A stretch of DNA of 36,436 bases from a virus: positions 1-36,436 of the IMG/VR virus record IMGVR_UViG_3300009320_000064. One strand, 5' to 3'. Made by a program: the position numbers and the translations under genes. A model generated the notes under the pieces. It saw nothing but the letters and a program-made list of their open reading frames with translations. It was not told where the DNA came from and did not search any database. Below, in pieces: positions 1-7,945 of the stretch (position 1 is its first letter; each line of letters starts with the position of its first letter).

Positions 1-854
1 CCCTCGGTCACGGTCATCAACCAATACTGGAAACCCATCTTCTTGATGTCTTCCACATCCCACGAGAATCCAAGGCGCGCGGCCTCCTCCTGAGCTTCCG
101 GTGTAGGTTTGGCCACCTTGGACAAGAAACTGGTCATGGACATAAGACCACGCATGCCCTTGAATCCACGGGTACCTAAAACGCCGACCATTGCAAGAGT
201 TTCCTTGTAATCCAGCCCCAACTCCTTGACCGCCGAACCTGCGATACCGACCGCCTTACCCAATGCGCCGACCTCGCTGGCACCCATGCGAGAAGCAACC
301 CACAATGCCCCCTGGATTTCGTCCACGTCCTCCAGCGTTTTCCCGTAGTTGTTCATAATCCATGTGGTGGCATCCACCTGATTGCCCACGTCCTGGAAGG
401 TAGCTTCCGCGCGCGTGGCGCTCTTCGTGACGAAGTCCATGACATCGGCTTCTGCGATCCCCGCCTGCTTCGCCCGGATCATCGCATCGGCCAGGATCTC
501 GTCAGCCACACCGATCTTTCGTTCAAGGGCAGTGACCGCTCCGGTGTATTTCTCGAATGCGTTGACGGACGGGTCCAGGAATGTCCCGTATTTGGTCAGG
601 GCCTTGATGTCCTGGACGCCTTCATTGAGTGCCTTCCGGAAGGCCATGACGCCGACCAGGGGAGCAGCGAGGGCCATGCCCTTCTTGAGCATCCGGCCGA
701 AGCCACCGGCAGCCTTGCCAGCCGCCTGCATGTCCCCCTTCATTCCCTTGACTTCTTTCCGGCTCCGCTTCATGCCCTGACGAAATTCCCGGTCCTTGAT
801 CAGACCGAGCATGAATCCGAGCAGTCTAGGGCCTTTCTGTGGTCCGGCACCCAT
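1..854 (-). CDS. tail tape measure protein, N-terminal part (runs off window)
   Basis: I read an open frame of 284 codons from an ATG at 854 to the window edge without a stop. The start directly follows the stop of the chaperone frameshift product, the usual order in tailed phages. The N-terminus is basic and is followed by a hydrophobic Ala/Leu/Val stretch (about residues 57-72), then helical sequence rich in short Ala, Gly and Lys runs. This fits the TP901/PhageMin_Tail type of tape measure, which sets tail length and helps DNA delivery. The segment around residues 110-200, with repeated Gly-containing turns between helices, is typical of this family. The C-terminal part, which often carries peptidoglycan hydrolase domains, lies outside the window. 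Family assignment rests on context plus overall character. Confidence 0.85.
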   Translation of the reverse strand, partial: MGAGPQKGPRLLGFMLGLIKDREFRQGMKRSRKEVKGMKGDMQAAGKAAGGFGRMLKKGMALAAPLVGVMAFRKALNEGVQDIKALTKYGTFLDPSVNAFEKYTGAVTALERKIGVADEILADAMIRAKQAGIAEADVMDFVTKSATRAEATFQDVGNQVDATTWIMNNYGKTLEDVDEIQGALWVASRMGASEVGALGKAVGIAGSAVKELGLDYKETLAMVGVLGTRGFKGMRGLMSMTSFLSKVAKPTPEAQEEAARLGFSWDVEDIKKMGFQYWLMTVTE

Positions 855-1043
855 CTATAAAATCACCCTGCCAGAAGCCTTGATCACATCGCTTTGGTTG
901 TCCCACATGGTTTCATGCACCGTGAGTAGTTGGTCACGTGTCATATTCTTCACGTCTTCCAACGATATCCCCCGCAACGCAATCACCATGTCAGCCTCCC
1001 GGTAGAAATCCTCGAAGGACATCCCCCCGAGGAGGCTCAAATA
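855..1043 (-). CDS. tail assembly chaperone, -1 frameshift extension (GT-like)
   Basis: This is a 62-codon open frame in the -1 frame relative to the 307-residue gene upstream. Its best-supported entry is by ribosomal slippage at the GGGTTTT heptamer (1043-1049), giving a fusion of about 368 residues. After the slip it reads Y-L-S-L-L-G-G-M-S-F-E-D-F-Y-R-E-A and continues as a short helical domain. A free-standing start exists (ATG at 1022), but the only upstream purine run is a G-tract touching the ATG, which is poor spacing for a ribosome binding site. Placement immediately before the tape measure gene, short length and the slip site together match the G/GT arrangement of tail assembly chaperones in lambda-like and many contractile-tailed phages. 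Confidence 0.7.
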   Translation of the reverse strand, partial: YLSLLGGMSFEDFYREADMVIALRGISLEDVKNMTRDQLLTVHETMWDNQSDVIKASGRVIL

Positions 1044-1960
1044 AAACCCACTCCCAAGTCCCTCATTGATAGGGGCAGGTACTGATCCTCCTCGCACTCA
1101 GGGCACTCAAACGGCACGATCGGTTGGATGTTGCCCCCGGTCAGCCGCGCAGCCTCGGCAAGAGATTCCATGTCCCACGTCGGCATATCCACGAACTGCT
1201 CGATGCGTTGCTTCCCCCACGGCCCATGTTCGTCACCGTCGTCGCCGGCCACCACCGACCCTGCCCCGAGATACAGGTCCACCTTCGCCTCGTTATCGGT
1301 GTCCTTCGCGTCGAGTGGCCACAGACACCTGCTCCACGAAGGAGGTCCGACCACGAATTTCCTGGCCATCAGATTGCCGACAGAGAGCGCATCCGACATG
1401 TGCACCACCGCCCTGGGCGGCGCGCCAGCCTCCCAGTCCCATGCGGCAATCCTGGCCTCACCGATACGTAGTCGCCCTTCGTCGTTGCGGGCGCCGCACT
1501 TGCATCGTTGGAATTGGAGGGGGATTGGGACATCACGCCTGAACATCCGACGCACAAACGCCCAATAGAGACAGAGGTACGCTACATCCGCGAAGCACAA
1601 ACTACCTACGGCCAGGCGGCGTAACTGCTCGCCCTTCTGCCCCTTGTTGATCTCGTCGTCGAATGCAGGATTGTCGATCAGGGAGTCCAGTGCCTTCGCC
1701 AGTATCGCGGTAGTCAGCTTTGCAGGCTGGCCACGGAATTGTGGATCGGCTCTGATCTCACCGATTTCCAACTCCACCCGAAAATCTGGCTTGCGAAACG
1801 AAAACGCGCGCAGGACCTGGCCACCGGATTCCTGCCCGATCAGCAGATTCGGCCCCTGCTCTTCCAACGTCGTCGCAGTGAATTCGTGGGTCGACGCGTA
1901 CTCCTCGGATTTGACTTCACCGAGGAGCTCCGCGACCGTCTTCACCTTGGCATCGGCCAT
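1037..1960 (-). CDS. tail assembly chaperone (G-like), zinc-motif protein
   Basis: This protein of 307 residues lies between the tail tube gene and the tape measure gene, the standard place of the tail assembly chaperone that coats the tape measure during tail building. A good SD (GGAGG) precedes the ATG at 1960. Two cysteine pairs are visible, C153-x-C155-G and C286-P-E-C289, which could form a zinc site. A cysteine-rich helix lies around residues 119-140. It is longer than lambda G but within the size of equivalents in large contractile phages. The last codons hold a GGGTTTT slippery site, so a minority of ribosomes should produce a longer product. Chaperone function is inferred from position and frameshift, not from a recognised domain. 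Confidence 0.65.
   Translation of the reverse strand: MADAKVKTVAELLGEVKSEEYASTHEFTATTLEEQGPNLLIGQESGGQVLRAFSFRKPDFRVELEIGEIRADPQFRGQPAKLTTAILAKALDSLIDNPAFDDEINKGQKGEQLRRLAVGSLCFADVAYLCLYWAFVRRMFRRDVPIPLQFQRCKCGARNDEGRLRIGEARIAAWDWEAGAPPRAVVHMSDALSVGNLMARKFVVGPPSWSRCLWPLDAKDTDNEAKVDLYLGAGSVVAGDDGDEHGPWGKQRIEQFVDMPTWDMESLAEAARLTGGNIQPIVPFECPECEEDQYLPLSMRDLGVGFI
1043..1049 (-). promoter_or_regulatory. -1 programmed frameshift slippery heptamer (G GGT TTT)
   Basis: On the minus strand the zero frame reads GTG GGT TTT ATT TGA at the end of the 307-residue gene. G-GGT-TTT fits the canonical X-XXY-YYZ heptamer, six bases before the zero-frame stop. Slipping back one base re-pairs as GGG TTT and continues in an open frame to 855, just before the tape measure start. 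Confidence 0.75.
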
Positions 1961-1977
1961 GGAGCACCTCCATCAAA

Positions 1978-2421
1978 TCACAGAGTCTTCTCGACCCCGT
2001 AAAATGAAAACTCGCCTGTGAGCATCGATGCGCCCGGGTTCTCCTGGTCCGACTCGCTCTCGTCGAGCATCGGGACCTGGGCATCTTCGATGAACCACGA
2101 GCTCACCACCTTCTTGTCGGGGCCGAGCTTCATGAGCTGTGCAGATCGTCTCGCCGTCGCGTTGTCCAGCTTGCAGTCCTTGCGCCACTCGAGCAGGTAC
2201 TGGACTGCACCGAGATCGGTACCAAACATCGAAAACGGCGTCCGCCGCGCAGGACCCAATTCACCCGACGAATGCTCGCGACCGTCGGGCGTACCAAACA
2301 TCTTGGTTTCGTCACCAATCGCACCAATCGTCACCAAGGGCAATTCGAACCCTCCTACCCCGACGCTCAGGATGAACTTGTTCGACCTTGCATGGCCTTT
2401 CCCATGATCGCGTCCACTCAT
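1978..2421 (-). CDS. tail tube protein
   Basis: The protein has 147 residues, the usual size of contractile-tail tube proteins, and lies immediately downstream of the sheath gene, the conserved sheath-tube order. It begins with a short basic stretch and continues as Gly-punctuated beta-type sequence (for example F-I-L-S-V-G-V-G-G-F-E-L near residue 16) with a beta-strand-like end (G-E-F-S-F-Y-G-V). A strong SD (GGAGGT) sits six bases before the ATG at 2421. The product should polymerise as hexameric rings forming the inner tube around the tape measure. I see no enzyme motif. The assignment is mainly from gene order and length. Confidence 0.75.
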   Translation of the reverse strand: MSGRDHGKGHARSNKFILSVGVGGFELPLVTIGAIGDETKMFGTPDGREHSSGELGPARRTPFSMFGTDLGAVQYLLEWRKDCKLDNATARRSAQLMKLGPDKKVVSSWFIEDAQVPMLDESESDQENPGASMLTGEFSFYGVEKTL

Positions 2422-2440
2422 TTCTCTACCTCCGTTTCAT

Positions 2441-2453
2441 GGGGCCACGCCCC
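2441..2453. repeat. short perfect hairpin between sheath and tube genes
   Basis: GGGGC-CAC-GCCCC is a perfect five-base-pair inverted repeat with a three-base loop in the 40-base gap between sheath stop and tube start. No U-run follows, so a complete terminator is not supported. It could partly attenuate or stabilise the mRNA ends and tune the tube to sheath ratio (inference). Confidence 0.4.
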
Positions 2454-2461
2454 GTTTATCC

Positions 2462-5224
2462 TCAGTACACCAGACCGTTTTCACCGATATGGAACTCGGT
2501 CCTTTCGTTCGTGTTCACGATCTTGAAGCTGGTAGCACAGATCAGCTTCCCGGCGTCGAGATCAACCTGCGATGTCGTCTCGTCGTCGCACTTGATGTCA
2601 GGTCCCTCGGAAAACCAATTGCCACCCGCAGCATTGACGTGCGGGAGCATCAACGACCGCGAAAGTCCCATGACCTTCTGTCTGGTCTTCTCACCTTCCT
2701 CGCCGTCCGTGATCTTGAACGCGAGGGGGTCGCCGTTCGCCAGGTGCTCACGCACGATGTGCAAGTAACACTCCATCTTATGCTTCCACTGGCGTTTGAA
2801 GTTCAGGCCCGGGCCACGGTCGCCCCATATCCAGATGGACGGCCCACGGTGGCGAATCTCCTGGATGCCGGATCCATTGAGAATCGCATTGTCCAGGGCC
2901 ACCGCCTTGCCGCTATCCAGGTCGGTCGGCAGGCTGGAATACCTGGGCGTCAGCAATGCCTCTGTATCCGTGGCTGGCTTCTGGTAGCCCTCGTTGCGGC
3001 TGGCATAGTCCGCCTCGATGCCATGGATGGCACCGGTAAATGTGTTCAAGTACTTCGTGGATCCGCCGAACGGATTGACCGCCAGGTACCCGTAGCTCGG
3101 GAAGGCCGGGAATATGTAGTCGTTGGGCGTCAGATTGTCCTTGATCCACTTCCTTGCAGCCATCGCGTTTGCCACGGTGGACGGTATCTCCGGACGGAAC
3201 ACACACCCGAATTCCTTCGCAAAGTCGAGGCCCGCCTGCTGGACCGTCGCAGTCGTGACTCCGGGACAGCCGAGCTTTAGACATCCGATGTCCTCGTATG
3301 TCAGGTCCAGGATGGGTGAGGAACCTGTGTCGAATGCCGCGATGTAGTGCGCTGCCGCGATATCGGCATGGCCATCACGCCCGATCTCGAACTCCTGCTT
3401 GTACTCCAGGCGCCCCACGGTCGGGGTGGTGCCGTAGTCGGTCTCGTCGTTCGTGAAACCGCACACGGCGTTCAGTGTCCCGTTGGTGACCTGCATGTAG
3501 TACGAGGGACCGTACTTATCGTCGTCGGCGGTCACCTGGAGATAGGTGAGACCTGCCGCGTCGGTGTAGGTGCCAAAGGTCAACTCGTCGTTGTTGGCCA
3601 GGTCCAGTGCTTCCAGCTCCACGATGGCCTGGGCGAGGGTCTGCGCCGCGTGACCCACCATCGTCAGGGTCTGCTCGGCCGCACCCTGCAACTTGTATTT
3701 GAATGTCAGGCCCAGAGTGTTCAGCGTCCCGGACCAGTCGGTGGTTGAGACGATCACGGGCAGTTCGGGTTCGGCCACCACCGCATTCACATCCTCGTTC
3801 GGTCCCAGGGTGATCGTGTCATACGTGTTGCTCATCACCCGGTACCGGGTCGTCACGTCCTTGCTACCCGTGCCCGTCGCACCGTAAGCATAGGGATGGA
3901 ACCAACATCCCAAGGCGTTCAGCCCGGTGGGCAGGGGCCTCACGTACACGGTGATCACATCACCTTCGATATAAGGCGTTCCGCCATTGCTAAGCGTGTG
4001 TCCGGACATGAAGGTATGCGGGGCAGCGTAAGCCACGCCGATAGTCCCGGCAGTCAGACCAGAGGCCAGCAGGCGATTCCCACTGATATCGTAGGCTGCC
4101 ACGGAATAGGTGGCTGCGCCGGCCAATACGGTCAGGACCAACTTGTGAGGCACCATGGCTCCGCCATCCACCAGTGTGCCGAAATACCCATCGCCTGTCC
4201 CGGTGTTCGTGAACGTCATGATCCGGAACTGAACGGTATTGGTACCGACCCCGCCCGGAATCGCAATTTCCGCGAAGTTGGCAGGCTTGTTCTGGTCGAG
4301 AGTCACGTCCCCGGCGAACTCCTCGGACTCGTCCATGGTCACTTCGTATTGACCGACCTCGAGAGACTCCCTGATCAGATTGCGGTAGTAGTCCCCGGTC
4401 GGGTCGAGTTCAAGGTTGCCAAGCACATCAGGGCCGGCCCGCCGCACATATCGACCCTCGTAAACGTCGAAAGTGAACCTCTCGTCAGGATCCTCCGTTC
4501 CGTCCATGACCTTGACCGACAGCGCCCGCGGCTGATTGTCGATGTCCTGGTTGGCCAAAACGCCCTTCCATCGACCATCCGTTGCGGTCACCCCAACGAA
4601 GTCGCCCTCGACGGAGATCACGCCAGCATCGTCATTGGAATCAATCGTCCAGGTCCTCGTCTCGCCCTCGAGGGTGAACGTCGCGCCCTTGAGTTCGTCG
4701 GTCTTGAACAGCCAATCGCTCCCTGTCAGACCGGTATCGAAATCCGAACCGGAGATCGCGGCTGCTACGTTGGCCACTTTGCCGCCGTACACGTTCTTCT
4801 GGCCTCCCCAACGACCGCCGTTGGCAGACTTGATCGTGCCCACAAGGGTCGGGACCTTCGCGTTTTCGGCGCCCGCGAAGTAGTCCTGGTCCACGTCGCG
4901 GCTGTAGAGATAGGCCAGCGCCTGGCGTTCGTTGCCGTCCGAGACCCTGAGCCCATAAAACGCACCTGCGCCCTTGGCGAAGTGATGGAAGTCCTCCATC
5001 GCCAGCGGCGCCTGCGAATCCTGGATTTCCTTCGCGCCCCCGAATATCCGCTGGGCCAGGTCCTCGGATGCGGCCAGCATGATTCTGTTCACCGGCCCCT
5101 TCTCGAACACTCCCACATGGCCGGTCAGTCCATAAGGGCTGGACCGTCCGGGCTTCGGCGGTCGCTTCAAAGTCGCTGACGTTCCCGCCTCGTCTCCTGT
5201 TGCTCCGTACTGCTGAAATGACAT
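2462..5224 (-). CDS. contractile tail sheath protein, unusually long (920 aa)
   Basis: The N-terminus (starting M-S-F-Q-Q-Y-G-A) leads into a segment on protection from hostile 'G-V-F-E-K-G-P-V-N' type common to sheath proteins, and the C-terminal 250 residues carry typical sheath features: a segment near W-I-K-D-N-L-T-P-N-D-Y, then F-G-G-S-T-K-Y-L-N, and G-I-Q-E-I-R-H-R-G-P before W-K-H-K-M-E-C-Y-L-H. The start at 5224 has a strong SD (GAGGAGG). Most phage sheaths are 380-660 residues. The extra length lies in the middle (about residues 200-640), rich in Thr/Gly/Asp beta-type sequence, and is probably surface-exposed insertion domains. The tube gene follows. The sheath contracts to drive the tube through the cell envelope. 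Confidence 0.9.
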   Translation of the reverse strand: MSFQQYGATGDEAGTSATLKRPPKPGRSSPYGLTGHVGVFEKGPVNRIMLAASEDLAQRIFGGAKEIQDSQAPLAMEDFHHFAKGAGAFYGLRVSDGNERQALAYLYSRDVDQDYFAGAENAKVPTLVGTIKSANGGRWGGQKNVYGGKVANVAAAISGSDFDTGLTGSDWLFKTDELKGATFTLEGETRTWTIDSNDDAGVISVEGDFVGVTATDGRWKGVLANQDIDNQPRALSVKVMDGTEDPDERFTFDVYEGRYVRRAGPDVLGNLELDPTGDYYRNLIRESLEVGQYEVTMDESEEFAGDVTLDQNKPANFAEIAIPGGVGTNTVQFRIMTFTNTGTGDGYFGTLVDGGAMVPHKLVLTVLAGAATYSVAAYDISGNRLLASGLTAGTIGVAYAAPHTFMSGHTLSNGGTPYIEGDVITVYVRPLPTGLNALGCWFHPYAYGATGTGSKDVTTRYRVMSNTYDTITLGPNEDVNAVVAEPELPVIVSTTDWSGTLNTLGLTFKYKLQGAAEQTLTMVGHAAQTLAQAIVELEALDLANNDELTFGTYTDAAGLTYLQVTADDDKYGPSYYMQVTNGTLNAVCGFTNDETDYGTTPTVGRLEYKQEFEIGRDGHADIAAAHYIAAFDTGSSPILDLTYEDIGCLKLGCPGVTTATVQQAGLDFAKEFGCVFRPEIPSTVANAMAARKWIKDNLTPNDYIFPAFPSYGYLAVNPFGGSTKYLNTFTGAIHGIEADYASRNEGYQKPATDTEALLTPRYSSLPTDLDSGKAVALDNAILNGSGIQEIRHRGPSIWIWGDRGPGLNFKRQWKHKMECYLHIVREHLANGDPLAFKITDGEEGEKTRQKVMGLSRSLMLPHVNAAGGNWFSEGPDIKCDDETTSQVDLDAGKLICATSFKIVNTNERTEFHIGENGLVY

Positions 5225-5237
5225 GTGTCTTACCTCC

Positions 5238-6518
5238 TCAAATCCAAGATCCCTGTCCTTCGAAATCCAATCCGTGTTCCACCAGACGATGCCCGGAAAC
5301 CTCGTTCCCGGGCCACGCCAGAATATCGGCCTCTACATCGAAGACCGCGTCAAACTGATCTCCGATGACCTTCCCGTCGTCAATACCACCCACCAGGTTC
5401 AACTCGATCGGCATAGAACTCGACGGCGACAGCAGCGTCACCCCAGCCCCCAACCAATCCTCGATCCTGTTCACGATGCGATCCCGGTCAGTCGCCCGCA
5501 CGGTCACGATGCGACAGCCGAGAGATACGATCTTGTGTTCCGGCTCATCCACCACAACGGCATCCACACCGCCAGGATCCTCCACCATGAGATGTCCGTA
5601 TGATTTGCGACGTGGAACGCTAGCCACGCTCTCGACCAATATCGAGGGCAGCTTCGAAACGAAGTGATCCTGGTTGGCAGTGTGTGCAATCTCGGGCCGA
5701 AATTGGAATCGAGAATGGATCACATGCCCGACCGTGAACGGAGTATCCGGCGTCCACGTCTTCGTGGACCCACCGACCCACGTACCTGTCAACGCGCTTG
5801 CGAATCCGCTCCCGTCCATATCGTAGACGGCCTCGACACCGCGCACGTCATACGGATATTCGTCAACGCCGTCTGCGTAGTTGATGACCGTCTGGTTGTC
5901 GGCGGTCGCCGTGAATTCGTGGGCCCCGGGCAGCACCAACTGTACCTTCATCTGCCGGATGAACACCCGGTGAATCAAATCGTCCATCCACGATGAAGCG
6001 ATGGTCTCATCCGTAGTGGTCTGAGCCAGAAGCAGGCGACAGACCGCCTTGACCCCGCAGACTTCTGGCGTGTCGTCAGTCGCCAGGGTCCGTGTGAGCT
6101 TGAAGATGAATCCGAGAGACGTATCGGTCCACGATGGCAGCGCATCGTAGAGGTCGTCCGGATCGTTCCAATGCAGAATAGCGTCAGTAGCCTCGGTCCA
6201 CGCCCCTGCGGTGTACCAGTACTCCTTGACCCCATCCGTCACGCGGAATTTCACGGTGGTCGGACTGCCGTTCCGCAGGATGATGCGCCCGGGACCCCAC
6301 GAAGACATCGCGCCCACTTCCCGGATCGCGGTCTGGTACGTCCCCGAAGTTTCACCGTAGGACAGCCCCATGGCATCACGGAATTCTTCGGGACCAGCGT
6401 GTTGCTCTACCAGTGACCGTGGCATCGTTTCACATCCGCTGAGGACAGGATCTCCCCACGGACCCCGATCCCAATCTCGGCCCCAATACAAAACGACGCT
6501 GTGAGTCGTTACCGCCAT
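5238..6518 (-). CDS. putative virion structural protein, unknown (426 aa)
   Basis: I do not recognise the family. The protein is 426 residues, acidic and aromatic (many Trp and Tyr), without TM segments or enzyme motif. It is located directly upstream of the sheath gene with a 13-base gap, and begins at an ATG at 6518 preceded by GAGGAG at a slightly long distance. Position before sheath and tube suggests a tail or baseplate-associated protein, or a tail terminator with extra domains. The N-terminal part repeats Gly-Trp segments (W-G-R-D-W-D-R-G-P-W-G). Codon use matches the neighbouring structural genes. Co-transcription with them is likely. Confidence 0.6.
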   Translation of the reverse strand: MAVTTHSVVLYWGRDWDRGPWGDPVLSGCETMPRSLVEQHAGPEEFRDAMGLSYGETSGTYQTAIREVGAMSSWGPGRIILRNGSPTTVKFRVTDGVKEYWYTAGAWTEATDAILHWNDPDDLYDALPSWTDTSLGFIFKLTRTLATDDTPEVCGVKAVCRLLLAQTTTDETIASSWMDDLIHRVFIRQMKVQLVLPGAHEFTATADNQTVINYADGVDEYPYDVRGVEAVYDMDGSGFASALTGTWVGGSTKTWTPDTPFTVGHVIHSRFQFRPEIAHTANQDHFVSKLPSILVESVASVPRRKSYGHLMVEDPGGVDAVVVDEPEHKIVSLGCRIVTVRATDRDRIVNRIEDWLGAGVTLLSPSSSMPIELNLVGGIDDGKVIGDQFDAVFDVEADILAWPGNEVSGHRLVEHGLDFEGQGSWI

Positions 6519-6524
6519 GTCCGG

Positions 6525-7145
6525 TCACTCCTCGAAAATCATCAACGCACACCTGGGCGGCCCATTGCCCTTGTACCCACATGCCATTTCAAGCGGGGTT
6601 CGCTTCCCACGCTCCGCCCTTTCAATCATTTCGCCGGGTGAAGGCGATTCGAATGAATCTGTGAGTGGTGAATATCGTCTCGCGCTCGCGCCCTGGGCCA
6701 CGAGCACAGCCCCGGCCTTGCCAGCACAACCTATCACGCACGGCAGACTCGACCATCCGATTGCTTCAGCGTCCACGCCCTCGCCACCGACCCACTCGGT
6801 TACGAGATGGTCCGCGGCCACTACCCCGCATTGAGACAGGCATTGTCCGAGAACGGTGCCGGACTTCGACCACATCGCAGCGGAGCACCCCTGGACCATG
6901 AGCATCCCGGGCAGCACGGCCATGAGGATGAACATGCCAGAGCCCTTCGGCTTGATCTTGTCACCGCTCTTCCACTCAATGGGTCCCTTCGTCGCCATCC
7001 GGAGGATCATGTTGATCAGTACCAGGATGCTCGCCTGCGTCTCAGCGGTCAGATTGAAACCGAGCACGTCCTGCCCGAACACTGCGGCCAGAGCCAGCAG
7101 ATTCACCCAAAATGTCTTGCTCTTGTAGAACGCCTTTTTCCTCAT
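6525..7145 (-). CDS. membrane protein, holin-like N-terminus with internal lipobox-like segment
   Basis: The 206 residues show a basic start, a hydrophobic helix at about 12-30, an amphipathic or hydrophobic helix at 38-50, and a second strong hydrophobic segment at 71-86 ending V-Q-G-C87. SD GAGGAGG precedes the ATG at 7145. The first 65 residues look like a small phage holin or membrane anchor. From M71 the sequence looks like a lipoprotein signal (M-F-I-L-M-A-V-L-P-G...C), though Gln at the -2 position is not ideal for a lipobox. A start at 6935 would give a 136-residue lipoprotein, possibly an outer-membrane spanin partner for the coiled-coil protein upstream. Role in lysis is inferred from neighbours (NlpC/P60 hydrolase two genes upstream). 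Confidence 0.6.
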   Translation of the reverse strand: MRKKAFYKSKTFWVNLLALAAVFGQDVLGFNLTAETQASILVLINMILRMATKGPIEWKSGDKIKPKGSGMFILMAVLPGMLMVQGCSAAMWSKSGTVLGQCLSQCGVVAADHLVTEWVGGEGVDAEAIGWSSLPCVIGCAGKAGAVLVAQGASARRYSPLTDSFESPSPGEMIERAERGKRTPLEMACGYKGNGPPRCALMIFEE

Positions 7146-7155
7146 GATGTCCTCC

Positions 7156-7485
7156 TCAGAGTTTTTCCAAAATCCGATCGAGTTTCGTGTCGATGTCCTT
7201 CACGTCATCCTTCAAACGCTTAATGTCACCTTTGACCCCACCGAAGAATTCGCGGTCCTTGATCGCTTGTTCTTCGTGCTTTTCTCGCCAATCACATTGC
7301 TCCTCCAACGTAGTTTTAATGCCCACAACTACCTGAGCCAACGGTTCACCCTCGACCGTGGCTACAGCCGCGCTGTTCAGGGCGTCGACCTGACCTCGAA
7401 GGATGAAGAACGTGGACAGCCCGCCTATCAATAAAAGCAGGACTGGCATCCACGCCAAAGCCGATCGTGTCTTACCGTCTGTCAT
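7156..7485 (-). CDS. single-TM coiled-coil protein, i-spanin or holin candidate
   Basis: The 109-residue protein has one N-terminal transmembrane helix (about residues 12-30, A-W-M-P-V-L-L-L-L-I-G-G) followed by a charged, heptad-like helix to the C-terminus (I-K-R-L-K-D-D-V-K-D-I-D-T-K-L). This N-in, periplasmic coiled-coil layout is that of inner-membrane spanins, and also of some tail-module membrane proteins. It lies between the NlpC/P60 hydrolase gene and the holin/lipoprotein-like gene, so a lysis cassette is the simplest reading. The SD is moderate (AAGGCGAG). No homologue can be named from sequence alone. Confidence 0.6.
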   Translation of the reverse strand: MTDGKTRSALAWMPVLLLLIGGLSTFFILRGQVDALNSAAVATVEGEPLAQVVVGIKTTLEEQCDWREKHEEQAIKDREFFGGVKGDIKRLKDDVKDIDTKLDRILEKL

Positions 7486-7495
7486 CTCGCCTTCC

Positions 7496-7945
7496 TCATA
7501 CGCTCATGAACGGATCTACGTATCCAATGAAATCAGGACGCCGATGCACGGGCGCCAGCTTGACGAATGCATTGTGTCTGGCCGCGTCATCCGGGCTGAA
7601 CGTCTTGCTGCCACCGCCCCCTGCCTCGATCATGAAGGGAACGCCATCAATCACCTTGCAGACCACGCCCACATGCGTTGCATGGTGGCGCTTGCCGTAC
7701 AACGCAAGACACCCCGGTCTGGGGGAGTCAAGTATATACTTCGAAAACCTCAAACGAAGCCCGTCTGCGGTCTGGTCAGATCCCCATGGCATCAATCCCA
7801 CAGCCTGGAGCACGAGCACCGCCAATCCCGAGCAGTCCAGCCCGTCGATGAGATCGTCGCCACCCCACCGGTAGGGCAGGCCAACAATCGTCCACAGATA
7901 TCGCATGGCCAACTGTCGCAGCCTGTATCGCCCGAACCGTGTCAT
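7496..7945 (-). CDS. NlpC/P60 family cysteine peptidase (endolysin or tail hydrolase)
   Basis: The 149 residues contain the NlpC/P60 signature: Y-R-W-G-G-D followed by G-L-D-C38-S-G with the nucleophile Cys38, then H-A-T-H91-V-G-V with the catalytic His91. The family hydrolyses peptide cross-bridges of peptidoglycan, commonly the D-Glu to diaminopimelate bond. There is no signal peptide, so export would need the holin-like neighbours, or the protein could be packaged in the tail. The ATG at 7945 overlaps the stop of the upstream tail completion gene (ATGA), which indicates translational coupling. Its location inside the head-tail module, rather than after it, is less usual for an endolysin and leaves the tail-tip hydrolase alternative open. 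Confidence 0.85.
   Translation of the reverse strand: MTRFGRYRLRQLAMRYLWTIVGLPYRWGGDDLIDGLDCSGLAVLVLQAVGLMPWGSDQTADGLRLRFSKYILDSPRPGCLALYGKRHHATHVGVVCKVIDGVPFMIEAGGGGSKTFSPDDAARHNAFVKLAPVHRRPDFIGYVDPFMSV

Noticed and set aside
3896-5179. 427-codon plus-strand open frame opposite the sheath gene
   Set aside because: It lies entirely antisense to the well-supported sheath gene, is rich in His/Arg/Gly as expected of a GC-rich shadow, and has no good ribosome site.
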